In this document: positions 25,750 to 34,794 of the stretch, piece after piece
Position numbering within the stretch: the first letter of the stretch is position 1
Layout: each line of letters begins with the position of its first letter
Assembly (NCBI RefSeq): GCF_042683045.1
Contig: NZ_JBHUIT010000031.1
Coordinates: forward strand, 186,001-250,000
Length of the DNA: 64,000 bases
Direction: 5' to 3'
Source: Luteolibacter algae
GTDB taxonomy: Bacteria > Verrucomicrobiota > Verrucomicrobiia > Verrucomicrobiales > Akkermansiaceae
Position numbers and translations under genes: made by a program
Notes under the pieces: generated by a model
Seen by the model: the letters and a program-made list of their open reading frames with translations, nothing else
The model's database searches: none
What the model was told of the DNA's origin: nothing

Positions 25750-27735
25750 TCAGCTCGCCGGGCCAAAAGTCGGCTTTGTAACCTGCACCTGAGCTTTCTG
25801 CTTTTTCGGAAGACAGAGAATGGCTTCGCCAATCAGAAAAAATAGAACCGCAATCAGGAAAAACCGCCACATATCCGTGGAAAGTGATGGGTCACCGGAT
25901 TTTCCGGCCTGATCGAGCAACCGGTAATTGGTGCCTTCGAGAACCGTATCGAGACTGTCTTTGCTAATAATCTGTAGATCATCCTCTTCAAGGGGACGGT
26001 TGATCGCGGTGAGGTGATTGCCAATGCGGAAAACTCCAGCTTCGTGGAGAGAATTCGAGGTGGAGAAATCGTCCACGCGACTTCTCGCTTCACCAGCCTG
26101 TGGCTTGGCGCTAGGAGAGCCGACGGTATCAAGAAAAGATGAATCGAACCGGCTGGCTCCCTGGGCGAGGATACGTTGGGAAACTGGTAGCAAAACATCC
26201 GCATCGCCTAGGTTCGACCACGTGTAATCCGGGATGGAGCCCAAGAACCAGAGTGTGCCTCGATCAACGATTTTACGAGTCAGGAAAGCTTCGCCATCCT
26301 CCCAGCGTGCCAGCGGAGTTGCATCTCCGGCTGGGATAGCGCGTTTGATGGCACGCAAACGTTCAGCAGGAATAGGAGTGCCATCCAGGCCATCACGCAG
26401 CGGTCCATCCGTTTTGTTCCAATCTTGGAGTATGTAGAATTTGCCCGCTTTGGCGAGGGTGGTCGGTTCCCATTTCATTCCGAGAAATTCCCGGGAAGTT
26501 CCCGATTCGGCAGCAGGTAGGCAGACTACCTGTCCGCCGGAAGATAGAAAATTTGCGAGAATATCCGCATTCTTACCGTCGGGTAACGGAGCCGCCCAAA
26601 AGATCATCGAGACATCTGTAATCGCGGTGGCGGCAAACCGGGCTGGATCGATAATTTCAGCGGTCTGTTTTTCAAACCCCGGTGGAGCGGCTGAAAGCGA
26701 TAGGTAACCTGCCGCTTCACCGGCGGAGCTGACGATGAGGGATTTCAGCGGACGGGCAGGCCCGAAGGCGAAGAAGACAGTATTGTCGCGTGAGTTCCCG
26801 TCCGCAGGAATCGATAGCCAACCGTAGCCCGTATCCTTGCTTTCGGGAATGGGAATGCGTTTCTGGAATCGGAGGGATTGGGCTGGCAGATTGACCGTCT
26901 CACTACTACGGGCCCCGTTCAGGCTGATACTGAGCGGTAGGGAGAGTGCTCCTCTGCTTTCTTCCGAGCGGAGAAGCTCCAGGTCCAATACCAGTGCCTC
27001 GGTTGTGCGTCGGCTTCCGAGAAGGCGGAATGCGACGTTGGGGGCGGTGTTTCCTGTAAGTGAAAGCACCCGCACGGAAGGTGACTGGGGCAGTGCCTGG
27101 AGGCCGGCACGGACAGCGGCCCATCGGTCATCCTCGGGATACCAGTTGGAGCTCTGCAGATCGGATGCGAGCCAGATCTCTGCCCGTCCACTTGAGGTGG
27201 AAAGATACTCGACCGCCGCAGACATCAAAGCAGGGAAATCCGCGGAAGAATCGGTGGGTGCTGTCGCGGAAATCTCGGCGAGGACATCCGGGGAGGGAAT
27301 TTCCTGTGCTTTTCCCGTGGCACTGTCGATGAGGATCAGCCGTGGGTTGCCGAGATCTTCCATGGCATCGCGGACTTTTTGCAAAACGAGATCACGTTTC
27401 GCTGCCTGACCGTCATTTGCGCGAAGTTCCATGGAAGCACTGCGATCCAATACCAATATCACTGTATCAATGCTTCCAGCTCCCCAGCCCAATAATCCTG
27501 AAACCACGGGACGGGAAGCCGCGATCACCAGTGCGGCAATCCCGAGCGCGCGGCATGTGAGAATAAGAATATGTCGTAGTTTCTTTTTTCCACGTGATTC
27601 ACGGGTGGCTTTGAGCAGGAACTGCATGGCTGCCCACTGGACGGTCTTGTGCCGCCTCTTATTAAGTAGGTGGATGAGCACCGGAATGCTCGCCGCAACG
27701 AGAAACCACAGAAGGAATGGAGATAGAAAGGTCAT
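25750..27735 (-). CDS. BatA-like membrane protein with von Willebrand A domain
   Basis: 661 residues. The N-terminus is the BatA aerotolerance N-terminal membrane domain (SPFLLWFLVAASIPVLIHLLNKRR, here described by its ends, with a second span near 60-80). A VWA-like domain with a MIDAS motif (LVLDRSASM) follows near 95. The long middle is a beta-rich extracytoplasmic region, and the last segment has one span near 630-650. It starts one base before the DUF58 stop (TAATG overlap) in the moxR-DUF58-batA group, usually assigned to metal-dependent protein assembly or stress tolerance. Confidence 0.85.
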   Translation of the reverse strand: MTFLSPFLLWFLVAASIPVLIHLLNKRRHKTVQWAAMQFLLKATRESRGKKKLRHILILTCRALGIAALVIAASRPVVSGLLGWGAGSIDTVILVLDRSASMELRANDGQAAKRDLVLQKVRDAMEDLGNPRLILIDSATGKAQEIPSPDVLAEISATAPTDSSADFPALMSAAVEYLSTSSGRAEIWLASDLQSSNWYPEDDRWAAVRAGLQALPQSPSVRVLSLTGNTAPNVAFRLLGSRRTTEALVLDLELLRSEESRGALSLPLSISLNGARSSETVNLPAQSLRFQKRIPIPESKDTGYGWLSIPADGNSRDNTVFFAFGPARPLKSLIVSSAGEAAGYLSLSAAPPGFEKQTAEIIDPARFAATAITDVSMIFWAAPLPDGKNADILANFLSSGGQVVCLPAAESGTSREFLGMKWEPTTLAKAGKFYILQDWNKTDGPLRDGLDGTPIPAERLRAIKRAIPAGDATPLARWEDGEAFLTRKIVDRGTLWFLGSIPDYTWSNLGDADVLLPVSQRILAQGASRFDSSFLDTVGSPSAKPQAGEARSRVDDFSTSNSLHEAGVFRIGNHLTAINRPLEEDDLQIISKDSLDTVLEGTNYRLLDQAGKSGDPSLSTDMWRFFLIAVLFFLIGEAILCLPKKQKAQVQVTKPTFGPAS

Positions 27736-28634
27736 TAGTGCTTCGCTTTCGGGATGCGGGCGGTAAGAAATTCGCGCAAGAGCGGCTCCAGGGGTGTATC
27801 CGTGGTAACAAGCTGGTAATCCGCGGAGGCATCATGGGCTTTTTCTCGAACGCCTCTCAAAAAATCCCGCAGAGCGCTGTGATACTCCTCGGCTATGAGA
27901 TTTGGCTCGGCGACGATTGCAGTGCCGTCCTCCAGGTCGACAAACCGGTGGGGTCTATCGAAATCAAAACCGATTTCCTGAGGGTCCATGAGGTGAAATA
28001 GTGAGATATCATGCTTGCGGTAACGCAGATGTTGAAGTGCTTCCGATAGCTCCGCGATATCTGTGAAAAAGTCCGAGAGGATTACCACGAAGGCGCGTTG
28101 ACCGATTTTTTCCGCAATCGTGTGCAATGCCTGGATGAGACCGGTTTCCCCCGATGGCTGGACTTCCTCGATCGTGGAGAAAAACCGCTCCAGATGGGCG
28201 GCGCGGCGCGAAGGCGGAACCTCGAGATGCAGCTTATCCGTGCAAATGGAAAGGCCTGCGGAATCGCCTTGATTGACGAGTAGGTAGGCTAAAGAAGCTG
28301 CGATCTTTCGCGCGTATTCGATTTTTGGCTCCTGGCCGGGACTGTGGAAATTCATCGATCCCGAGGCATCGATCACAAAATAAGCGCGTAGATTGGTATC
28401 CGCCTCAAACTCTTTGATATAAAATCGGTCAGAGCGCGCGAATGCCTTCCAATCTAGCCGGCGGGTGTCATCCCCGGGGACGTACTTCCGGTATTCCGCG
28501 AATTCGACCGAGGAACCACGGTGAGGTGAGCGGTGCTTCCCCGCGACATTTCCCATCATAGGCACACGGGACTCAATGGGGAGGGAGCCAAGACGGGAAA
28601 GAAGCTCGCTATCGATAAAGCTATGTTCGCTCAT
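27735..28634 (-). CDS. DUF58 family protein
   Basis: 299 residues. Contains the DUF58 landmark FAEYRKYVPGDDTRRLDWKAFARSDRFYIKEFE (shown by its core GDDTRRLDWKAFARS), then a VWA-like segment with VIDASGSMNFHSPG and VILSDFFTDIAEL. DUF58 proteins follow MoxR ATPases in most bacteria, possibly as chaperone partners. The stop overlaps the start of the BatA-like gene by one base. Cytosolic or membrane-associated; no reaction is known. Confidence 0.9.
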   Translation of the reverse strand: MSEHSFIDSELLSRLGSLPIESRVPMMGNVAGKHRSPHRGSSVEFAEYRKYVPGDDTRRLDWKAFARSDRFYIKEFEADTNLRAYFVIDASGSMNFHSPGQEPKIEYARKIAASLAYLLVNQGDSAGLSICTDKLHLEVPPSRRAAHLERFFSTIEEVQPSGETGLIQALHTIAEKIGQRAFVVILSDFFTDIAELSEALQHLRYRKHDISLFHLMDPQEIGFDFDRPHRFVDLEDGTAIVAEPNLIAEEYHSALRDFLRGVREKAHDASADYQLVTTDTPLEPLLREFLTARIPKAKH

Positions 28635-28734
28635 GGATCGGTTTCAGAGGGAAGTGAAGGGCATTCAGTAAAGGATGAGGTCAAATAAAAGCGGGGGCTG
28701 TCCGGTTAAATTTTTCCGGATCAACGGTCCCGTC

Positions 28735-29820
28735 CTATGATTCGCTCATTTCGGAAATGAGCTTCTGGATGATCTTCTTAGAAGTCATTCCCTGGGATTC
28801 TGCCGCAAAGTTTGTGATGACACGATGGTTGAGCACTGCGGGGGCGACTGCTTCAATATCCTCGAGCGAAGCCATATAGTTGCCTCGTAGAGCGGCGCGG
28901 GCCTTTGCTCCTAGAATGAGGTATTGCACGGCCCGTGGCCCCGCTCCCCAGCCGACGGTGTCTCTGATCCACTGCGGAGCTTCGGGCTGTCCTGGGCGGG
29001 TTTTTCGGACGATCTCCACAGCGTAGTCATAAAGGTGGTCCGGAACCGGGACGCGGCGGACGAGCTGCTGAAAAGCGATGATTTTCTCTCCATCCATCAA
29101 TTTTGCCAGCGCATGTTTGGCGGCACCGGTCGTTTCCCGGGCGATACGCTTCTCTTCCGCAGCGGTCGGGTATTTCACCTCGATCAGAAACATAAAGCGG
29201 TCGAGTTGTGCTTCGGGAAGCGGATAGGTGCCCTCTTGCTCGATAGGGTTTTGAGTCGCTAACACAAAAAACGGCGCCTGAAGCGCATACGTTTTGCCAA
29301 GGACGGTGACCTTGTTTTCGCCCATTGCCTCAAGCATCGCCGATTGGGTTTTGGCTGGCGCACGGTTGATCTCATCAGCCAGCACAAGATTTGCGAAGAC
29401 CGGACCTTTTGCAAATTCGAACTCCCGTTTCCCTCCCGCACCGGACTCCTGGATAATATCCGTGCCGGTGATGTCCGCAGGCATAAGATCCGGCGTGAAC
29501 TGGATCCGATTGAAAGACAGGTCAAAGGTTTGGGCAACGGAAGATACCAGGAGGGTTTTTGCCAGACCGGGAACGCCCATGAGCAGCGCATGCCCCCGTG
29601 CGAAAAGACAGATGGCGAGTTTTTCTATGACCTCTTCCTGACCGATAATCGTCTTCCCGAGCTCTTTGCGAAGGGCTGAATAAGTTTTGCCCAACTCGTC
29701 AATTGCAGCAACATCATCGGGTGGCAATTGATAGGGTGTCGTGCCTGGGTTGGGGTCTTCGAGATCCCCGGTGGGGAGCTCTGCCGGGATTTCTTCGGGC
29801 GGAGATGAATGGGTGTCCAT
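28735..29820 (-). CDS. MoxR-family AAA+ ATPase
   Basis: 361 residues. Walker A GVPGLAKT (near 81-88), then LVLADEINRAPAKTQSAMLEAMGE (core DEINRAPAKTQ, Walker B and sensor region), ATQNPIEQEGTYPLPEAQLDRF, and GAGPRAVQYLILGAKARA near the C-terminus: all MoxR/RavA-type hallmarks. MoxR ATPases are chaperones that activate or assemble partners encoded downstream. The N-terminal 40 residues are Pro/Glu-rich and probably disordered. It precedes DUF58 by 100 bases in the same direction. Confidence 0.93.
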   Translation of the reverse strand: MDTHSSPPEEIPAELPTGDLEDPNPGTTPYQLPPDDVAAIDELGKTYSALRKELGKTIIGQEEVIEKLAICLFARGHALLMGVPGLAKTLLVSSVAQTFDLSFNRIQFTPDLMPADITGTDIIQESGAGGKREFEFAKGPVFANLVLADEINRAPAKTQSAMLEAMGENKVTVLGKTYALQAPFFVLATQNPIEQEGTYPLPEAQLDRFMFLIEVKYPTAAEEKRIARETTGAAKHALAKLMDGEKIIAFQQLVRRVPVPDHLYDYAVEIVRKTRPGQPEAPQWIRDTVGWGAGPRAVQYLILGAKARAALRGNYMASLEDIEAVAPAVLNHRVITNFAAESQGMTSKKIIQKLISEMSES

Positions 29821-29962
29821 GGATTCTTATATGCTTTGGAGGAAACTAGGGTGCTCATTGCTTTTGTCGAGGAGGGAAGCGCCGCAAAGAGTAGGGGAGT
29901 CAAATTAAGGGGCTTTTCTTAAAATTTTTGCCGGTTATTTGAGGTTTTTTTCCATTTCCGGC

Positions 29963-29990
29963 TTGCCACACACTGACCTTCTGCTAAATC
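29963..29990 (+). promoter_or_regulatory. possible sigma-70-like promoter for the rpsM cluster
   Basis: TTGCCA (29963-29968) and, after 15 to 16 bases, CTAAAT/TAAATC with an upstream TG (an extended -10). It lies 65 bases before the rpsM start. Plausible but not unique, given loose promoter consensus in this phylum. Confidence 0.35.
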
Positions 29991-30054
29991 ACCCGCCCTG
30001 CGGGGCTTCCGGTATGAATCGGTGCGCCGCAAATCACGCGAACTTCTGCACACA

Positions 30055-30423
30055 ATGGCACGTATTTTAGGTATCGAAATCCCAAACGAGAAGCGAATCG
30101 AAGCTTCTCTTACTTATATGTTCGGAATCGGACGCTCTCTCGCGAGCCGTGTTCTGGACCACGCCGGTATTGATCCGGATATCCGCACCGGACAACTTAG
30201 CGAGGATCAACTCGTAAAAATTGCCCAGGTGATTCAAGCCGAGCAAATCATTGTGGAGGGTGACCTTCGCCGTGAGCGCCAGTCGCAGCTCAAGCGTCTT
30301 ACTTCAATCAACTGCTACCGCGGAATTCGCCATAAACGCGGTCTTCCTGTTCGCGGTCAACGCACACGCACCAACGCTCGCACCCGTAAAGGTAAGAAGA
30401 AGACTGTTGGTGTTAAGAAATAA
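30055..30423 (+). CDS. rpsM: 30S ribosomal protein S13
   Basis: 122 residues from ATG 30055 (MARILGIEIPNEKRIE). It carries TYMFGIGRS, the ribosome-binding INCYRGIRHKRGLPVRGQRT block and the basic tail typical of S13. A TTG further upstream in frame is rejected because homology begins at the ATG. First gene of a three-gene ribosomal cluster; infA and rpmJ, usual upstream neighbours, are not here. Confidence 0.97.
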   Translation: MARILGIEIPNEKRIEASLTYMFGIGRSLASRVLDHAGIDPDIRTGQLSEDQLVKIAQVIQAEQIIVEGDLRRERQSQLKRLTSINCYRGIRHKRGLPVRGQRTRTNARTRKGKKKTVGVKK

Positions 30424-30468
30424 TTTTTCAAGAGGTGCTTAGAGTTCCTCTTACCATGATCCAGACAT

Positions 30469-31104
30469 ATGTCCGAAGAAACAAACAACAAAGAAGCTGA
30501 AGAAGTAGTGGCTCCCGCTGCCGAGGCTAAACCTGAAACCCCGGCTGCTGCTCCTGCAGGTAAGTCGGACGAAGCTCCTGCTGCCAAAGCAGATAAAGCC
30601 GCGCCTGCTGCTGAAGCAACCGCTGCTCCCAAGGCTGACGCAGCTACTGCGCTCAATCCTGACGGCACTCCCAAGAAAGAAGCGAAAAAAGATATTTTCG
30701 CGGAAATCGGTGGTGGCGAAGAGGAAGTGAAGATCCATAAAGCCAAGGGTTCGAAAAACGTTTCACGTGGTATCGTTCACGTGACTGCGACTTTCAATAA
30801 CACACTCGTCAGTGTGACGGATGCGAATGGTAATTCCATTGGCTGGTCCAGCGCTGGCAAAATGGGCTTCAAAGGTTCCCGTAAGAGCACCGCATACGCT
30901 GCTCAGGTTGTTTCCCAGGACGCTTGCCGCCAAGCAATGGGTCACGGTTTGAAAGAAGTTGATGTTCGTGTCAAAGGGCCCGGCTCCGGCCGTGAGTCCG
31001 CAGTTCGTGCCGTTCAAGGTTTGGGTCTCGATATCCTCTCAATCCGCGACGTCACCCCGATCCCGCACAACGGTTGCCGCCCTAAGAAAGCACGCCGCGT
31101 TTAA
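30469..31104 (+). CDS. rpsK: 30S ribosomal protein S11 with an 87-residue N-terminal extension
   Basis: 211 residues, against about 129 in most bacteria. The last 124 residues are a complete S11 (VHVTATFNNTLVSVTDANGN, GFKGSRKSTAYAAQV, VKGPGSGRESAVRA, TPIPHNGCRPKKARRV). The first 87 are a low-complexity Ala/Pro/Glu/Lys-rich segment (MSEETNNKEAEEV...DIFAEIGGGEEEV). The extension is in frame with a good ATG, and S11 itself has no internal start at its usual position: the residues before the conserved core read EEEVKIHKAKGSK, without Met or Val starts that fit well. Located on the platform of the small subunit; the role of the extension is unknown. Confidence 0.95.
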   Translation: MSEETNNKEAEEVVAPAAEAKPETPAAAPAGKSDEAPAAKADKAAPAAEATAAPKADAATALNPDGTPKKEAKKDIFAEIGGGEEEVKIHKAKGSKNVSRGIVHVTATFNNTLVSVTDANGNSIGWSSAGKMGFKGSRKSTAYAAQVVSQDACRQAMGHGLKEVDVRVKGPGSGRESAVRAVQGLGLDILSIRDVTPIPHNGCRPKKARRV

Positions 31105-31136
31105 TCCAAAACCTTAAACACTAACTTTCCCATATT

Positions 31137-31748
31137 ATGGCACGTTATACTGGTCCCCGCACCAAAATCTCCCGCCGCTTTGGCGTTTCTCTCTTCGGTC
31201 CTTCCAAATCTCTGGAGCGCCGCAACTTCCCACCCGGTCAGCACGGCGTTCGCGCAGGTCGTAAGAAGAAATCCGAATATTCCGTAGCTCTCGGTGAGAA
31301 GCAAAAGCTTCGCTTCCAATACGGTGTTCTCGAAAAGCAATTCCGTGGATATTACCAGGAGGCTGCACGCCGCCGTGGTATCACCGGTGTTATCTTGCTG
31401 CAACTTCTTGAGTGCCGTCTTGATAATGTTTGCTATCGCGCAGGCCTTGGCAATTCCCGCCAAGCGGCACGTCAAATGGTCAACCATGGTCATATCCTTG
31501 TGAATGGTCATTGTGTTGATATCGCCAGTTTCCAAGTGAAACCAGGTGATGTCATCAAAGTTGGCTCCAAGCCTTCTGCTCAGCAGCTCGCGCTTCGTAT
31601 GCTTGATCTCACACAAGCGGTCCCAGCTGTGGACTGGCTCGAAGTGGATCGCGACAAAATGGAAGCAACGATGTCACGTATTCCCGAGCGCTCCGAAATC
31701 GACCCGCAGGTCAACGAGCAGCTCATTGTTGAGCTCTACTCCCGCTAA
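31137..31748 (+). CDS. rpsD: 30S ribosomal protein S4
   Basis: 203 residues. Contains GPRTKISRRFGVSLFGPSKSLERRNFPPGQHG (core RRNFPPGQHG), the S4 RNA-binding domain with RLDNVCYRAGLGNSRQAARQMVNHGHILVNG (core QARQMVNHGHILVNG-like), and KVKPGD-like positions. Assembly-initiating protein of the small subunit and, in many bacteria, a repressor of its own operon. It is followed by a terminator, not by rpoA and rplQ as in most bacteria. Confidence 0.97.
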   Translation: MARYTGPRTKISRRFGVSLFGPSKSLERRNFPPGQHGVRAGRKKKSEYSVALGEKQKLRFQYGVLEKQFRGYYQEAARRRGITGVILLQLLECRLDNVCYRAGLGNSRQAARQMVNHGHILVNGHCVDIASFQVKPGDVIKVGSKPSAQQLALRMLDLTQAVPAVDWLEVDRDKMEATMSRIPERSEIDPQVNEQLIVELYSR

Positions 31749-31768
31749 TCTTCGGGAAAGAACTTCTA

Positions 31769-31803
31769 AAAAACGTCCGGTGGAAACGCCGGGCGTTTTT
31801 TTT
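31769..31803 (+). terminator. rho-independent terminator after rpsD
   Basis: An 8-base-pair stem (31774-31781 with 31788-31795, two G-T pairs), a GGAAAC loop, an A-run on the left and eight T on the right. It ends the rpsM-rpsK-rpsD transcript. Confidence 0.9.
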
Positions 31804-32052
31804 ATGTCTATTAAATACCTACTTTGAATGCCAATTAGCGGACGAGCACGGCAAAGTGCATTTCCCAAGCAAGCACAAGTCTATTGCTGTCCTTGAGGAT
31901 TTGCTGTCCTTGAGGATTTTTCGGAACGGGCAATTGCTGCCAGCCAAACTTTTCCGGTTAGCTTGAAGGCCTCGTGGGAATCAAATGTCGTCGTTAGCAA
32001 CAAGTTCGCGCCATCCGGGATCATCTTAGTCTGAGGGGCCGCTATCTATAGG
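31804..32052. other. intergenic region without a recognised gene
   Basis: Between the rpsD terminator and the convergent ABC exporter gene; the whole gap from rpsD is 304 bases. The only structure seen is a 17-bp tandem duplication at 31884. No frame has coding character. Confidence 0.6.
31884..31917. repeat. perfect 17-bp tandem duplication
   Basis: TTGCTGTCCTTGAGGAT occurs twice, back to back (31884-31900, 31901-31917), in non-coding DNA. Probably a replication-slippage product. Confidence 0.9.
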
Positions 32053-33789
32053 TTATAGGCTGCCTTTATCGCCGAGAAAAGAGCGCTGGCAAAGCTCGGC
32101 GTATTTGCCGTTCTCGGCCAACAATTCGTTGTGGGTTCCTTGTTCAATCACCCGGCCTTTCTCCAAAACATAAATCCGATCCGCGTTTTGAATGGTGGAT
32201 AAACGGTGGGCTATTACAAAGGCGGTCCGACTCTCCATCAAATGGTCGAGAGCTGACTGTATCTGACGTTCGGTCTCCGAGTCCACGGACGCCGTCGCTT
32301 CATCAAGGAGAAGGATCGGTGCGTCTTTGAGCAGGGCCCGTGCGATCGACAAGCGCTGCTTTTCTCCGCCGGATAGCTTCACGCCACGCTCGCCAACGTT
32401 GGTATCAAGGCCTTCGGGAAGATTTTTCACGAAGTGATCGCCATTTGCTGCCTCCAGAGCCTTCCACAGCTCATGATCGCTGGCTCCACGTTTGGCTAAT
32501 TCCAGATTCTCGCGGACGCTTCCGTTGAATAGAAACGGCTCCTGGGTAACGTAAGCCAGTTGGTTACGCAGAGATGTTTTGTTCAGGGAGCCAATTTCAC
32601 AATCATCCAGAAAAATGCCTCCGTCACTCTTTTCGTAGAAGCGGGATAGCAGGGATAAAATCGTGGTTTTACCCGCTCCCGTGGTGCCTACCAGAGCGAT
32701 CGTTTGACCGGGTTCAGCGGTGAGCGAAACATCGTGAAGAGTCGGTTGATCCTGATAGGAAAAGGAGACCCGATCAAAGACCACTTTTCCCATGATACGG
32801 TGCTCGATGACTTTACCATCAGTCGCATTTTTTTCTTCTTCCGAATCCAGAATTTCAAAAACCCGATCTGCGGCAGCGCGTCCCGACAGAAGCATTTGAT
32901 TGAGAGAATTGAGTCGATCGATAGGCTCATAAAAAAGTGAGAGAAAAAGAAGGTATGAGACGAATTCCCCACGGCTTAGGGTTCCATTCATCACAGCGGT
33001 TCCGCCAAACCCGAGAACTAGAACATAGCCAAACATCCTGACCAAAGACATGCTCGGCGAATACACAGCCCACCAACGCATCATCCTCAGACTCGCCTGG
33101 CGTAGCTTTTCCGATGATTCATTGAACCGTCGATGTTCCACCGCCTCAGCCGCATAACTTTTGATTTGCCGGATTCCGGCGATATTATCGTGCAGGAGGG
33201 AATTGAGATCCGAGGTCGCATTCCGTTGATTTTTGTAGCGATCTCTGCCTCGGGTGGAGTAAATCCATGCTCCTGTTGCAAGCAATGGAACAGGAAGTGT
33301 CGCCCAAGCTGCAACGGTCGGATTCAGAATATAGAGGTAAATTCCAATTCCCACCACCTGAAGAACAGCGATCAACCCTTGTTCAATGCCATCGATCAGC
33401 ACCCTTTCCATATTCGTGACGTCCTCGACAACTCTGGTCATCACATCACCCGTTCTCCTGGTATCGAACCAGTTTAGGGGAAGTTTTTGAATTTTTCCGT
33501 AGATATCCGAGCGAATGTCATAGATCACCCGTTGTTCGAAGTGATTGTTGATAAAAATGCGGGCGGAATTAAGCCCTTCCCGGCAGATGAATGCCAGTAG
33601 CGCCATGATCACCCAAAAGAAAAACTCACTGTGTCGAGATGGATCCGGGAGGATCTTATCGACGGAATAGCCGGTGATGGTAGGGAAGACAAATAACGCC
33701 GCAGTCATCCCCACGGCACATGCTAACTGCAGTGTGGCAAGTTTTGGATAACGCTTGAGGTAGGAAAAAACTCTGAGGATGGACTTCAT
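32053..33789 (-). CDS. MsbA-like ABC exporter (fused membrane and ATPase domains)
   Basis: 578 residues. Six-span membrane domain (about 15-310) followed by a complete ATPase: Walker A VGTTGAGKTT, Q-loop AYVTQEPFLFNG, signature KLSGGEKQRLSIARALL, Walker B ILLLDEATASVD and the H-loop VIAHRLSTI. A homodimeric exporter. The sequence resembles MsbA, which flips lipid A precursors, but multidrug or other lipid exporters look alike. It stands alone on the minus strand, divergent from the coiled-coil pair at 33952. Confidence 0.9.
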   Translation of the reverse strand: MKSILRVFSYLKRYPKLATLQLACAVGMTAALFVFPTITGYSVDKILPDPSRHSEFFFWVIMALLAFICREGLNSARIFINNHFEQRVIYDIRSDIYGKIQKLPLNWFDTRRTGDVMTRVVEDVTNMERVLIDGIEQGLIAVLQVVGIGIYLYILNPTVAAWATLPVPLLATGAWIYSTRGRDRYKNQRNATSDLNSLLHDNIAGIRQIKSYAAEAVEHRRFNESSEKLRQASLRMMRWWAVYSPSMSLVRMFGYVLVLGFGGTAVMNGTLSRGEFVSYLLFLSLFYEPIDRLNSLNQMLLSGRAAADRVFEILDSEEEKNATDGKVIEHRIMGKVVFDRVSFSYQDQPTLHDVSLTAEPGQTIALVGTTGAGKTTILSLLSRFYEKSDGGIFLDDCEIGSLNKTSLRNQLAYVTQEPFLFNGSVRENLELAKRGASDHELWKALEAANGDHFVKNLPEGLDTNVGERGVKLSGGEKQRLSIARALLKDAPILLLDEATASVDSETERQIQSALDHLMESRTAFVIAHRLSTIQNADRIYVLEKGRVIEQGTHNELLAENGKYAELCQRSFLGDKGSL

Positions 33790-33951
33790 GCTGTGAGGTG
33801 GGAGACGCTTGGCGTGCGGGACCCGTTTGTAAAGTCAAGCTTCCAGCCGCAAAATGATTTTGAAATTTTGAGCACTTTGATATTGCCGCCTGTAAATAAA
33901 AGCCCCTAGGCTGCCTCACACAACCGGAAACCCAAGCTCCCACAAAACCCC

Positions 33952-34755
33952 ATGGCCAATATTTTAGGTATTTTTACTGCCGTCGTTCTCGCTGTAGCTG
34001 CATTTGTAGCTTCAAAAAACAAAGCGCGCTTTGAAGAAGAGATCAGCAATCGTGATGCAGAATCAGAAAGTTTGGTGAAAAGCCAAGCGCGGCTGAAATC
34101 TGCTCAGGAAACGCTCAAAACCCTTCCCGAAGAACGTGCTGAGGCGGATGCCCAATTTGCTGCAAAACAAGAAGCAGAAGTTGAGATGAAAAAGGCCAAT
34201 GAGGAAACTCAACAGCAAATCGCGGAGAAAACCCAAGAGATCGCTGCAAACAAGAAGAAACTCGACGTTAATCGCGAGAAAACCGCCAAGGTCGGGGATA
34301 TTCTAGGCCTCTCGGAAAAAATGAAAAACCTCCGTGTGGAATTGGAGGAACTCGATCAAAGCATTGCGGGACGCGAAGCGACTTTGTCCAACCTTACCGC
34401 GCGTAACACAAGTGCTCAGGCAGAGGTGAAGCGGTGGCAGAACGAGTTCGACCTGATGGGCAAAGGCCAGTCACTTGCCACACTTCAAACAAGAATTCGT
34501 AACATTTACCCGACTTGGGGATTTGTAACACTCGCTGGCGGTAATAACGCCGGAGTGATCAATAACTCCACTCTCGATGTCGTGCGTAACGGAGAGGTAA
34601 TCGCCAAGCTCTTGGTCACAGCGGTAGAAAGCAGCAGTGCTTCCGCCAGCGTCATTCCTGATTCCGTGAAGGATAACGCTACGCTAATGGTAGGAGATCA
34701 AGTCGTGCCCACGAGTGGCTCTTCCAAGGCCGATAAGAAATCAGCGAGCAACTAA
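33952..34755 (+). CDS. membrane-anchored coiled-coil protein A of a tandem pair
   Basis: 267 residues. One N-terminal span (about 3-20, then KNKARFEEE), a long coiled coil (about 25-180, rich in Glu, Lys, Ala and Gln), then a compact beta-type domain (about 185-255) with YPTWGFVTLAGGNNAGVINNS, a repeated VVRNGEVIAKLLVTAVE strand and a GDQVVP end. The pattern (WGF...G.N.GV...V.R.G..I..L.V..V......A.V.......L..GD.V) recalls the beta-barrel of MreC and the C-terminal domain of FlgT, but only loosely. Its downstream neighbour is clearly a paralogue. Function unknown; an envelope scaffold is a fair guess. Confidence 0.72.
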   Translation: MANILGIFTAVVLAVAAFVASKNKARFEEEISNRDAESESLVKSQARLKSAQETLKTLPEERAEADAQFAAKQEAEVEMKKANEETQQQIAEKTQEIAANKKKLDVNREKTAKVGDILGLSEKMKNLRVELEELDQSIAGREATLSNLTARNTSAQAEVKRWQNEFDLMGKGQSLATLQTRIRNIYPTWGFVTLAGGNNAGVINNSTLDVVRNGEVIAKLLVTAVESSSASASVIPDSVKDNATLMVGDQVVPTSGSSKADKKSASN

Positions 34756-34794
34756 GTCCTACCTAGTCTTTCCAAAAAAACTTTCCCAAAGCCC

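Noticed and set aside
28690..28712. TCCGG...CCGGA inverted repeat between moxR and DUF58 genes
   Set aside because: Only five base pairs with an AT loop and no T-run in the direction of transcription; too weak to call a terminator.
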